Origin: Fimenecus sp963590415
GTDB lineage: Bacteria; Bacillota; Clostridia; Oscillospirales; Acutalibacteraceae
DNA length: 56,587 bases
Reading direction: 5' to 3'
Assembly: GCA_963590415.1 (NCBI GenBank)
Contig: CAVAPB010000015.1
Location: 1 to 56,587 of the forward strand
This document shows positions 1 to 7,965 of this stretch, piece after piece. Position 1 is the first letter of the stretch; every line of letters starts with the position of its first letter. The position numbers and the translations under genes were made by a program. The notes beneath the pieces were generated by a model. The model ran no database searches. It was not told the DNA's origin and saw only the letters and a program-made list of their open reading frames with translations.

Positions 1-83
1 GCCAAGTATCTTCGGCACGAATGAGCTTAACTACCGTGTTCGGGATGGGAACGGGTGGACCCTCATCGTAATAAACACCGACT
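1..83 (-). rRNA. rrf: 5S ribosomal RNA, 3' part cut by window edge
   Basis: The minus strand reads as a bacterial 5S rRNA: the segment around 30-60 carries the conserved loop sequences CCCGTTCCCATCCCGAAC and GTTAAGCTC, followed by GCCGAAGATACTTGGC. The 5' end is near 83; the 3' end lies beyond base 1. The gene is read leftward and a well-formed promoter lies just upstream at 129-157. A protein gene, not a 23S gene, occupies the upstream side. It is therefore either the first gene of an rRNA cluster or a solitary 5S, not the usual last gene of a 16S-23S-5S operon. Confidence 0.93.
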
Positions 84-128
84 TGTGAGAAACTCTGTTC
101 GATGACTCATCTCTCAAGTGCAAGACAG

Positions 129-157
129 AGTATACCACAACTGTTTTCAAAAATCAA
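129..157 (-). promoter_or_regulatory. Promoter for the 5S rRNA
   Basis: On the minus strand a -35 box TTGATT (152-157) and a -10 box TATACT (129-134) are separated by exactly 17 bases. Transcription would start near 122, giving a leader of about 40 bases before the 5S. It sits between the flavin reductase stop codon and the 5S gene, and nothing else lies downstream to use it. Confidence 0.75.
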
Positions 158-191
158 GTGTTTTTTTAATATTTTTTTATTTTTTTATGAA

Positions 192-692
192 TTATTCGTT
201 AATGTACACTTTTTCGATATTTCCGACGAAAATTTTGTGGAAATCGTTGTTAGGATAATTTTTCATAATACTCTCATCAAGGAAGCCGTCAGGGTCAATA
301 TCGGAAACCGCAATTTTTTTAAGAACGATTACAGCCTTTGCCTGTTCAAAGGTAACCGCTCCGCCTGCGGCAATCGGAACAAAACCCGTTTCCTTTGCCT
401 TGTCTGTATCCCTGCCCGACTTTGCACCGCAAATACCGAGTTCTTTTTTGTATTCTCCGTCAAAAAACGAAAGTGTGAACAAATCGTTCCTTTCCATATA
501 GCCGTAGGTGTACCTCTGAGGGCGTACAAAGCACGCTGCGACATCTTTGCCCCAAAGCTCGCCTACCATTCCCCAGCTGACGGTCATGGTGTTCCAGTCG
601 CTTATATCGCCCGATGTGAGCAGTGCCCAATCGTCGGCTATCATTTCAACGGGAGATTTTTTCAAATCTCTGATATTTATTTCTTTAAGCAT
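192..692 (-). CDS. Flavin reductase family protein (flavoredoxin-like, FMN-binding)
   Basis: This 166-residue soluble protein has the split-barrel FMN-binding fold of the flavin reductase/flavoredoxin family. Typical features are the early segment DDWALLTSGD, where a small flavoprotein presents the flavin, the NTMTVSWGMVGELWGKD stretch, and the RPQRYTYGYMERNDLFTLSFF block, in which aromatic and arginine residues line the FMN phosphate and isoalloxazine. The length is usual for the family. The ATG at 692 is preceded by AAGGAGG. Members reduce or carry FMN electrons in anaerobes; the redox partner cannot be told from sequence. It stands alone between the htrA terminator and the 5S promoter, so it is probably monocistronic. 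Confidence 0.85.
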   Translation of the reverse strand: MLKEINIRDLKKSPVEMIADDWALLTSGDISDWNTMTVSWGMVGELWGKDVAACFVRPQRYTYGYMERNDLFTLSFFDGEYKKELGICGAKSGRDTDKAKETGFVPIAAGGAVTFEQAKAVIVLKKIAVSDIDPDGFLDESIMKNYPNNDFHKIFVGNIEKVYINE

Positions 693-751
693 AAGTTTTC
701 CTCCTTAGGTGTTTACTTAATTATTATATACCTTTTTCGATTTTATGACAA

Positions 752-793
752 CAAAAAGCGGAGAAAATTGAATACTCGCCTTTCTCCGCTTTA
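752..793 (-). terminator. Intrinsic terminator after htrA
   Basis: A 12-base perfect stem AAAGCGGAGAAA/TTTCTCCGCTTT (756-767 and 782-793) is followed on the minus strand by a T-rich run. It begins 10 bases after the protease stop codon and ends the regulator-kinase-protease operon. Confidence 0.85.
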
Positions 794-802
794 TTTATTC
801 CG

Positions 803-2386
803 TTATCCGTTTTGACTGCTCTGCCCTTGGCTGTAGAAATATCCGAAAGGATTGTAAGACTGAGTGGTTGTTTCCTCGGCAACGGAGCTCGTATTTCCTT
901 TATCCTCAACAAGCGCTACGGTAACATCAAATTCGGTTATCTGATAATTAGCGTCTACATGACAAATTGTGAGAGTAAGTTGATCGCCGACCTTTGATTT
1001 TTCAATCAAATCCGGAAGCTTATCGGTTGTATCAAGCTCCTCCCCGTTTACTTTTGTAATGAGATCTCCGGGAGAAACCTGAGTGTTTACAAGCGGGCTG
1101 TCGGTCGTAATACTCTTGATAACAAGAGAGCCTGCGGGAAGTCCCTTGACGCCTACCAACATACTGTAGGTCTGACTTGCCTGTGCGGGAGTATAGGTAA
1201 TGCCGAGCTTTGCTCTATCTGTTACATAGCCGTTTTCTATAATATCATTATAGATTTTGACGAATGTCTCGCTCGGCACGGCAAAGCCCATTCCCTCGTA
1301 ATCGGTGCTTGAAATCTTTGACGAGTTAATACCTACAAGCTGTCCCTTTGAATTCACAAGCGCACCGCCCGAGTTACCGGGGTTAATAGCCGCCGTATGC
1401 TGAATACATACCATTTCATATCCTATCTGGCTGTTTATGGGTCTTGCGATGGCGGATACCATACCGTTTGTGAAAGAGCCGGCGAAGTCAACGCCACCCG
1501 GGTTACCGATTGCATAAACCGTCTCACCTACGCTCAAAGCGCTTGAATCGCCTATTTCAATTGCGGTAAGACCTGTTTTTGCAATTCTCATAACGGCAAT
1601 GTCGGTCTTTGCATCATATCCTATGAGAGTTGCATCGTATTGCGACTCATCGTAAAGCTGAACCTTTATCGTGCCGCCGTCGGAAACAACATGTGCGCAG
1701 GTAATAATGTATGTGTACTTACCGTCGCTGTCCTCGCCGACAATAACGCCGGATCCCTCACCGCTCAAGGAAGAATTTGTTCCGTAGCCTGAATAAACAA
1801 GAACGCCGACCGAAGCCTCTTTAACCTTGTTATAAACACCTACTGCCGTAAGTTCTCCTGAATCATCGGTGTCCGAAGCAGAATCCGAGGAAGAAGCAGA
1901 AATAGTCGGACCATTTACCTTAACCTTTGAATCGTCTGTCTTGCCGAAAATCGAAAAAATTGTAAAGAAAACAGCAAGAGCCGCGATAACGGCAACAACG
2001 ATAAAGAATATCTTTACGCCCTTTTTCTTACCGTTTTCGTTGTGAGCAGGTACAAACTCGCCGTTTGCCGTGTAGTCATTAGGCTGAGAGTTGTATGATG
2101 TGCTCGCACGGAACGGACGGTTCTGTCCTGCGTTATATCCGTGATAAACATAATTTGGATTCCTGCCGTAGCCATTGTTCGGATTATTTTGTCCGTAATA
2201 ACCGTTTCCGTTGTATTGAGTGCCGTTATAGGGAGAATATCCGCCGTTCGGATTGTACTGACTCTGACCCTGCGAGCCGTAAGAGCCCGACGGTTGAGAA
2301 TCGGTGTCAGTGTTAAAATTCTCTTTTTTCTCGGTGCTTTCCGAAGTTTCGTTGTTCGTAGTTTTGTTTTCATCAAATTCACTCAT
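803..2386 (-). CDS. htrA: Membrane-anchored HtrA/DegP-type serine protease
   Basis: This 527-residue S1C protease has an asparagine-, glycine- and tyrosine-rich N-terminal cytoplasmic segment (about 1-118), one membrane helix (about 125-147) and an external trypsin-like domain. The catalytic triad is visible as His232 in TCAHVVSD, Asp262 in AKTDIAVMRI and Ser339 in NPGNSGGALV. A single PDZ domain (about 395-495) follows, then a short Gln/Ser-rich tail. Such proteases degrade or refold damaged exported proteins at the cell surface. The ATG has AGGAGG upstream. The gene starts 15 bases after the sensor kinase stop and is the last gene of the operon. Regulation of an HtrA by a linked two-component pair recalls CssRS of Bacillus, but this specific link is inferred. 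Confidence 0.93.
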   Translation of the reverse strand: MSEFDENKTTNNETSESTEKKENFNTDTDSQPSGSYGSQGQSQYNPNGGYSPYNGTQYNGNGYYGQNNPNNGYGRNPNYVYHGYNAGQNRPFRASTSYNSQPNDYTANGEFVPAHNENGKKKGVKIFFIVVAVIAALAVFFTIFSIFGKTDDSKVKVNGPTISASSSDSASDTDDSGELTAVGVYNKVKEASVGVLVYSGYGTNSSLSGEGSGVIVGEDSDGKYTYIITCAHVVSDGGTIKVQLYDESQYDATLIGYDAKTDIAVMRIAKTGLTAIEIGDSSALSVGETVYAIGNPGGVDFAGSFTNGMVSAIARPINSQIGYEMVCIQHTAAINPGNSGGALVNSKGQLVGINSSKISSTDYEGMGFAVPSETFVKIYNDIIENGYVTDRAKLGITYTPAQASQTYSMLVGVKGLPAGSLVIKSITTDSPLVNTQVSPGDLITKVNGEELDTTDKLPDLIEKSKVGDQLTLTICHVDANYQITEFDVTVALVEDKGNTSSVAEETTTQSYNPFGYFYSQGQSSQNG

Positions 2387-2401
2387 GGTATAAGCCTCCT
2401 A

Positions 2402-3934
2402 TTATGCATTATCCCGATAATTCGGAATAGTAAATTCAAATTGAGTATATTCATTTTCGACGCTTTCGGCGCTTACTGTGCCCCCGTGAAGCTCTACTAT
2501 CGTCTTTACGATATAAAGTCCGAGTCCGGCGCTCTTAGTGTCGTAGCTTCTTGATTTATCTACCTTATAAAACCTCTCAAACACCTTTGACAGCTCTTCG
2601 TTTGAAATGCCTGCTCCGGTATTTCTGATTTTTACGCTTACGGAGCTGTCGTCATTTGTTTCAACAAAGACATAAATCTGTCCGTTTTCGGTAAATTTAA
2701 CAGCATTGTCGACAAGGTTGTAAATGACCTGATGAATTAAATCCTCATCGGCACATACATTTGTCGGTACAAGTGCGTCAAGTCCGCATATCTCAATGTT
2801 TTTTTGCTCAATCTGCTGTTCAAACGAAACAAAAACATTGAAAATATCGTTGCAGATATTAAAATTAACGGGATTCAAGTTCAGCTCCCCTGCCTCGATT
2901 TTTGAAATGTTAAGCATTGCCACAACAAGCCTTGAAAGTCTCTTTGTTTCATTTGATACGATTTCAAGGTAATGCTTTTCCTTTTCGGGAGGAATTGTTC
3001 CGTCAAGTATACCGTCTATAAATCCGCTTATAGTGGTCATAGGCGTTTTAAGCTCGTGAGAAACATTTGCCACAAAGCTGCGTCTTGAGCTCTCATACAA
3101 AGCAAGACTTGAAGCCATTGAGTTGAATGCCCGTAAAAGATGTGCAAGCTCAGTCTCGTCATTTTTGCGTACCTTTACGCGGTAACTGAAATCTCCCTTT
3201 GCGTAACACTTGGTTGCCCTTGACATATCTTTAAGCGGACTCAAAAGGTCGTTTGTAAAGAAATATGTCGCAATCGCGCCTATGACAAGCGCAAACAGTG
3301 TGCCGACCCAAAATATCTTCATTGAATTCGAAAGATAGTCAAGTGCTCCCGAAGAAGTCGGTTTAACCGCAAACACAACGGCAACGGTGCTTCCGTCAAC
3401 AATGACGGGGCGTGCCGAATACATCTGAGCCTTTGTATAAACGCCGTCAAGCGTTGATGCGGAATTAGAGCTTCCGTTTTCGTCGATATTATTTATTATC
3501 GACTTCGGTATTGAATAAAAGCTGTGTACTATGCACTCGCCGTTACTGCTTATCTCGTAATTGTCGGAAACCAAATCCTTACAAAGTATAACCTTGCCTT
3601 CGGTATTGCAGACAAAAACATCTGCGTCAATTGCCTGTGAAATCATTGAAATATTGTTACAGAGCATAAAGGTTGCATTCTGCATATTATCCTGCATACG
3701 GTTTGTAAGTATTTCCTCCGTCAAATCCGCAACCTGCTTTGTGTTTTCCGAGAGCTGCTTCATAGTTTCCTTGGTCCAGTTATTTGTTCCGAAGAAGCTT
3801 ACCGCAACGCCGAGAATTACAAAACAAAGGATTTCAAGAACAAAGAATGCAGAAAAATATTTAATGAATATCGAACGGCATTTGAATGCCCGCCTGAGCC
3901 TTTTCAAAACAGATCCGCTTTTGATTTTTGACAT
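2402..3934 (-). CDS. Sensor histidine kinase, two membrane helices, HAMP
   Basis: This 510-residue kinase has TM1 (about 25-48), an extracytoplasmic sensing region (about 49-200), TM2 (about 207-228) and a HAMP linker (about 229-282). A HisKA dimerisation helix carries the phospho-acceptor His293 in the motif VSHELKTPM. A C-terminal HATPase domain has the N box (NLVDNAVKF), G1 (RNTGAGI) and G2 (SAGLGLYIV) motifs. It would autophosphorylate on sensing an envelope signal and pass the phosphate to the regulator encoded 6 bases upstream. No PAS domain is evident between HAMP and HisKA, which separates it from typical WalK. The signal is unknown; linkage to htrA suggests envelope or secretion stress. 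Confidence 0.93.
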   Translation of the reverse strand: MSKIKSGSVLKRLRRAFKCRSIFIKYFSAFFVLEILCFVILGVAVSFFGTNNWTKETMKQLSENTKQVADLTEEILTNRMQDNMQNATFMLCNNISMISQAIDADVFVCNTEGKVILCKDLVSDNYEISSNGECIVHSFYSIPKSIINNIDENGSSNSASTLDGVYTKAQMYSARPVIVDGSTVAVVFAVKPTSSGALDYLSNSMKIFWVGTLFALVIGAIATYFFTNDLLSPLKDMSRATKCYAKGDFSYRVKVRKNDETELAHLLRAFNSMASSLALYESSRRSFVANVSHELKTPMTTISGFIDGILDGTIPPEKEKHYLEIVSNETKRLSRLVVAMLNISKIEAGELNLNPVNFNICNDIFNVFVSFEQQIEQKNIEICGLDALVPTNVCADEDLIHQVIYNLVDNAVKFTENGQIYVFVETNDDSSVSVKIRNTGAGISNEELSKVFERFYKVDKSRSYDTKSAGLGLYIVKTIVELHGGTVSAESVENEYTQFEFTIPNYRDNA

Positions 3935-3940
3935 ATTTAA

Positions 3941-4633
3941 TTAGTCCTTCGTCTCAAATTTATAGCCGACGCCCCAAACAGTTTTAAGCTCCCATTTATC
4001 GGAAACGCCCTCTAATTTTTCACGAAGTCTTTTAACATGAACATCAACGGTTCTTGAGTCTCCGTAGTAATCAAAGCCCCATACTTCGTCAAGAAGCTGA
4101 TCTCTTGAAAACACTCTGTTAGGATTGGATGCGAGATGGAAAATAAGCTCCAGCTCTTTAGGCGGAGTATCGACCTGAACGCCGTTTACCTTCATTTCAT
4201 AATTTTCAAGGTTTATCGTAAGCTTATCGAAATTGACCTCCTTGGCATTTGCCGGACCTGCCGCACCTGCACTTCTTCTGAGTACTGCCTTTATTCTCGC
4301 AACAATTTCTTTTGTATCAAAAGGCTTTGTAACATAATCGTCTGCACCGAGCTCAAGCCCAAGCACCTTATCAAAGGTCTCGCCCTTTGCGGTAAGCATT
4401 ATTATCGGCTTGTCGGAAAATTTTCTTATCTCCCTGCACACCTGCCAGCCGTCAAGTCCCGGAAGCATAATGTCAAGTAAAACAAGATCCGGTGATTCCG
4501 CCTTAAACGCGTCAACGGCGCTCATACCGTCGTTAACTATCTTTGTAGCATAGCCTTCCTTTTCAAGATAAAGCCTGAGAAGCTCACAAATGTTGACGTC
4601 GTCATCGACTATCATAATTTTTTCGTTAGCCAT
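3941..4633 (-). CDS. OmpR/PhoB-family response regulator
   Basis: A 230-residue regulator: a receiver domain (about 4-118) with the acidic pocket at residues 10-12, the phosphorylation site Asp54 in LLDIMLPG, the conserved Thr and Lys in MLTAKG and VTKPFD, then a winged-helix DNA-binding domain (about 135-228) with the DVHVKRLREKLE recognition region. GGAGG lies upstream of the ATG at 4633. It is the first gene of a three-gene unit with the kinase and HtrA, all on the minus strand with gaps of 6 and 15 bases. It presumably acts on its own operon or on envelope genes; no operator was identified. Confidence 0.94.
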   Translation of the reverse strand: MANEKIMIVDDDVNICELLRLYLEKEGYATKIVNDGMSAVDAFKAESPDLVLLDIMLPGLDGWQVCREIRKFSDKPIIMLTAKGETFDKVLGLELGADDYVTKPFDTKEIVARIKAVLRRSAGAAGPANAKEVNFDKLTINLENYEMKVNGVQVDTPPKELELIFHLASNPNRVFSRDQLLDEVWGFDYYGDSRTVDVHVKRLREKLEGVSDKWELKTVWGVGYKFETKD

Positions 4634-4735
4634 TTTTATTTCCTCCTGCCCTTTGTTTTCTATATGATAAGGTAAAAATAATAATTAAATATGAACAAAT
4701 ATCAAACAAATGTTTAATTGTGAACAAGCCGCGTT

Positions 4736-5785
4736 TTATTTTGAAAATCTATATGCGGTTATTGAAGAAAACGGCTTGTCCGGAGTAAATATGTTGCTGA
4801 TAAATTCCTCGTGATTTGCTGCGTCGGGAAAATACTGTGTTTCAAGGCAAAAACCGCTTCTGTATTCAAGAGGCTTACCTGCCTTACCTATTTGCGTACC
4901 GTTCATAAAATTGCCGATATAGAACTGAACACCCGGTAAATCAGTAAATGCTTCCATTGTAATACCGCTTTGTTCTGACTTTACAACGGCAAATTTTTTG
5001 CATTCTTCTCCGTCATATCCCGAAATTTCAAAGTTGTGATCATATCCCCTGCCGATAATCAGCTGCTCGTCCTTTTCTTCAACATCTCTGCCGATTTTTT
5101 TAGGCTTTCTGAAATCAAACGCTGTGCCCGTAACATCTCTTATCTCTCCCGTCGGAATAGCATCCCCGTCAGTGGGAGTGTAAGCGTCGCAAAAGAGCTG
5201 CACCTCGTGGTCGACAATCTGACCGCCGTCAAAGCCGTTAAGATTGAAATAAGCATGGTTTGTAATGTTGAGCGGACATTTTTCCGTAGGCGTACATGAA
5301 TATTCAATAAAAACGGTATTGTCCTTTGTAAAGCTGAATTCAACCTCATTGTCAACCTCTCCCGGGAAGCCCTCTGCGCCGTCGGGACTGTGATAAGTGA
5401 ATACAACCTTACCGTCAGGAAGAATTTCGCTGTTCCAAACAACTGTTTCATACTCATGATTGCTGTGAAGAGTGAATTTGCCGTCAACATTCTTGGTTAT
5501 CTGATAATTTTTGCCGTCAATCGTAATTCCCTTGCCCGCAATTCTGTTTGCAACCCTGCCGACAGTCCTGCCTTGGGAGTCTGTACAGAGCTCCTGACCT
5601 TCGACGGTGTCGAAGCCGACAAGCACATCAAGCATTTTGCCGTTTTTATCCGGAACAACGATTTTATTGAGCGTTGCGCCGTAATCAATAAGCTCGATAT
5701 ACGCGCCGCTGTCATTTGTAATCGTAAAAGAATGAACATCCGTTCCGTTTTTAAGCCTTCCGTAAAAATTTTTCTCGATTTTCAT
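4736..5785 (-). CDS. galM: Aldose 1-epimerase (mutarotase)
   Basis: This 349-residue cytoplasmic enzyme interconverts alpha and beta anomers of galactose or glucose. The catalytic residues stand out: an acid histidine at 177 in NITNHAYFNL and a base glutamate at 315 in FCLETQYFP, with His107 and the neighbouring SNHEY segment of the sugar pocket. The length is normal for GalM. It has its own sigma-A type promoter at 5816-5844, divergent from the FHA operon. About 100 bases separate its stop from the response regulator start and no clear terminator lies between, so some read-through into the htrA operon is possible. Confidence 0.93.
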   Translation of the reverse strand: MKIEKNFYGRLKNGTDVHSFTITNDSGAYIELIDYGATLNKIVVPDKNGKMLDVLVGFDTVEGQELCTDSQGRTVGRVANRIAGKGITIDGKNYQITKNVDGKFTLHSNHEYETVVWNSEILPDGKVVFTYHSPDGAEGFPGEVDNEVEFSFTKDNTVFIEYSCTPTEKCPLNITNHAYFNLNGFDGGQIVDHEVQLFCDAYTPTDGDAIPTGEIRDVTGTAFDFRKPKKIGRDVEEKDEQLIIGRGYDHNFEISGYDGEECKKFAVVKSEQSGITMEAFTDLPGVQFYIGNFMNGTQIGKAGKPLEYRSGFCLETQYFPDAANHEEFISNIFTPDKPFSSITAYRFSK

Positions 5786-5815
5786 AGTTTTCCCTCCGCG
5801 CCAAAATATAACATA

Positions 5816-5844
5816 AGTATATAATTATTGGAATTTTGTGTCAA
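5816..5844 (-). promoter_or_regulatory. Promoter of galM
   Basis: On the minus strand TTGACA (5839-5844) and TATACT (5816-5821) are separated by 17 bases. The predicted start lies about 25 bases upstream of the galM ATG. Confidence 0.8.
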
Positions 5845-5863
5845 GAATAAGAGATTTGTTTTA

Positions 5864-5892
5864 TTGACTTTTAACGCATTTAATTGTATTCT
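5864..5892 (+). promoter_or_regulatory. Promoter of the FHA-ftsW-pbp operon
   Basis: On the plus strand TTGACT (5864-5869) and TATTCT (5887-5892) have a 17-base spacer. This divergent promoter sits about 30 bases before the FHA gene start, whose ribosome binding site AAGGAG is at 5908-5913. Confidence 0.65.
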
Positions 5893-5920
5893 TATAATAT
5901 CTTTTACAAGGAGAAAAAGG

Positions 5921-6652
5921 ATGGAAGCTTTTCTTGAACAGTTCGACTATTTTGTTCGCTATATTTTTGCCGCAATAGCAGTCTTGATACTTCTCAGATG
6001 CGTGTTTTCGCTCTTCCGTCTGAGACCGAGACGGGAAACCATGGCAACGCTTATAAACCTTGCCGATGACACGGAAATCGACATTGAAAACTGGGAGACC
6101 TCAATAGGCAGAAGCCGCTCATGCGACATCTCGCTTAAAAAATACGGCACGGTCTCAAGATTTCATGCTGTTCTGGCGCTTCGCAAGGACGGTTGGTTTG
6201 TATTTGACACCGACTCAAAAACGGGCGTTTATGTAAACGGTGATAAGATACGCCACGCCGCAAGGCTTTCGGACGGCGACACCGTTTCATTCGGCAATGC
6301 GGTAATGAAATTTTCCTCACACGGTTACGGCGAGGAAACCGAGGGCGAAGAGGCACAGACGGTTGACTTCACAAACGCAACAAGACTTATAAACCTTGCC
6401 GACAAGAGCGCATATTACCTCAACGGAAGCTGCCTTTTCGGCAGAAGCAGAAGCTGTAACATCTGCCTGCCAATGGACGACATATCAAAGGAGCACGCCG
6501 AGGTTTACCTTACAAGAGACGGCTGGATGGTAGCCGACCTCAATTCGGAAAACGGTACTTACTTAAACGGAGAGCTTGTGTTTGACGCATATCCCCTTTA
6601 TGACGGCGATGTCATAACAATCGGCTCTTACAGCTTTATGTTCAGAGAATAA
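5921..6652 (+). CDS. Membrane-anchored protein with two FHA domains
   Basis: A 243-residue protein beginning at the ATG with AAGGAG upstream; a longer in-frame start exists but would lie upstream of the promoter -10 box. One membrane helix (about 10-31) is followed by two phosphothreonine-binding FHA domains. The first (about 44-130) has GRSRSCDI and SRFHAVL; the second (about 150-240) has GRSRSCNI and SKEHAEVYL with NGTYLNG. FHA domains dock Ser/Thr-phosphorylated partners. Linkage to FtsW/RodA and a transpeptidase, with gaps of 11 and 6 bases, mirrors the FhaA/FhaB-RodA-PbpA clusters of Actinobacteria. This one probably couples a PASTA-type kinase encoded elsewhere to wall synthesis; no kinase or phosphatase gene is in the window. 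Confidence 0.88.
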   Translation: MEAFLEQFDYFVRYIFAAIAVLILLRCVFSLFRLRPRRETMATLINLADDTEIDIENWETSIGRSRSCDISLKKYGTVSRFHAVLALRKDGWFVFDTDSKTGVYVNGDKIRHAARLSDGDTVSFGNAVMKFSSHGYGEETEGEEAQTVDFTNATRLINLADKSAYYLNGSCLFGRSRSCNICLPMDDISKEHAEVYLTRDGWMVADLNSENGTYLNGELVFDAYPLYDGDVITIGSYSFMFRE

Positions 6653-6663
6653 GGGGGATTACT

Positions 6664-7959
6664 GTGTCGGATAAAGTTAAAAAGAACAAAAAGAAAAATC
6701 CCAAAAGAAAAATGAGATACAGGCGCCCCGTCAACTGGCTTTTCCTGTTGCTTCTTATGACGGCGTTTCAGATTTTCTGTGCAATTCAGATATTGACAAA
6801 CGGCGGCGAGGATGTTGTAAAAGGAACCATTATAACCGTATTCGGTCTTTATATCGGGGTTGAGTGGGCATACTTTATAGTATTTGCAGGCATTCTCAGG
6901 AGAAAAAGCTTTGAGGTTGAGCTGATAGCCTTTTTCCTGTCGGGTATCGGTCTTGCACTGACTACGAGCGTTTATCCCAACAAGGCTTTCACTCAGCTTA
7001 TTGCGATTTTCCTCGGTATCGGAGTGTTTGTAGTCCTGCTTTGGATTTTAAGCGATATTGACAGGGTCGTAAAGCTGCGTATGCCCGTTGCAATAATTTC
7101 GATTGCGGCTTTGGTGTTCACACTTATATTTGCCGAGGACAGGAACGGCGCAAGGAACTGGATAATTATCGGAAACGGACTTTTGTCTATTCAGACCTCG
7201 GAAATCGTCAAGGTTGCATTCATATTTGTCGGTGCGGCTACGCTTGAAACGCTGCAATCGACAAAACGACTCACAAAATACATTATATTTGCGGTAACCT
7301 GCGTAGGCTTGCTGTTTGTTATGAAAGATTTCGGTACTGCGCTGATATTTTTCTTCACATTCGTAATAATAGCGTTCCTGCGCTCGGGAGACATCAAAAC
7401 AATCTTCCTCATCTGTGCGGGTGCTCTTATCGGAGGTATCGGCGTGCTTACCTTTAAGCCGTATGTCGCAAACCGTTTCAGCTCATACCGCCATGTTTGG
7501 GAGTTAGCGGACACAAAGGGTTATCAGCAGGTCAGACTTCTGATTTACTCCGTCAGCGGCGGACTGTTCGGACTCGGACTCGGCAACGGAAAGCTCCGAG
7601 ACATCTACGCCTCGACAGAGGACCTTGCTTTCGGTATGGTTTGCGAGGAATTCGGTATTATAATCGCCTTTACGGTTTTGCTTACCTTTGTCGCTTTGGT
7701 TGTTTACAGTATAAGGTATTCGGTAGCAGCGCGTTCGTCATTTTATTCGATAGCTGCCTGTGCGGCTTCGGCTCTGTTGCTTTTCCAGACCGCTCTTCAT
7801 GTTTTCGGCGCAACCGACCTTCTCCCGTGGACGGGCGTTACTCTCCCGTTTATCAGCCGAGGCGGTTCGAGTATGATGTGCTGTTGGGGTCTTGTGGCTT
7901 TGATTAAGGCGATAGATGTTAAGACCTACAAGCGTTATGACAAGGTTATAAAGGGGTGA
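6664..7959 (+). CDS. FtsW/RodA/SpoVE-family peptidoglycan glycosyltransferase
   Basis: This 431-residue polytopic protein has a basic N-terminus followed by about ten membrane helices. It shows SEDS-family signatures: GARNWIIIG in the loop after the fourth or fifth helix, FGTALIF, and the C-terminal TGVTLPFISRGGSSM block. SEDS proteins polymerise lipid II with a partner class B PBP, and the partner is encoded immediately downstream. The start is GTG with AGGGGG upstream. The N-terminal lysine/arginine-rich segment (about 1-24) is longer than in many RodA proteins. Whether it serves division or elongation is not decided by sequence; the operon architecture favours the RodA/PbpA type. Confidence 0.92.
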   Translation: MSDKVKKNKKKNPKRKMRYRRPVNWLFLLLLMTAFQIFCAIQILTNGGEDVVKGTIITVFGLYIGVEWAYFIVFAGILRRKSFEVELIAFFLSGIGLALTTSVYPNKAFTQLIAIFLGIGVFVVLLWILSDIDRVVKLRMPVAIISIAALVFTLIFAEDRNGARNWIIIGNGLLSIQTSEIVKVAFIFVGAATLETLQSTKRLTKYIIFAVTCVGLLFVMKDFGTALIFFFTFVIIAFLRSGDIKTIFLICAGALIGGIGVLTFKPYVANRFSSYRHVWELADTKGYQQVRLLIYSVSGGLFGLGLGNGKLRDIYASTEDLAFGMVCEEFGIIIAFTVLLTFVALVVYSIRYSVAARSSFYSIAACAASALLLFQTALHVFGATDLLPWTGVTLPFISRGGSSMMCCWGLVALIKAIDVKTYKRYDKVIKG

Positions 7960-7965
7960 CAAAGA

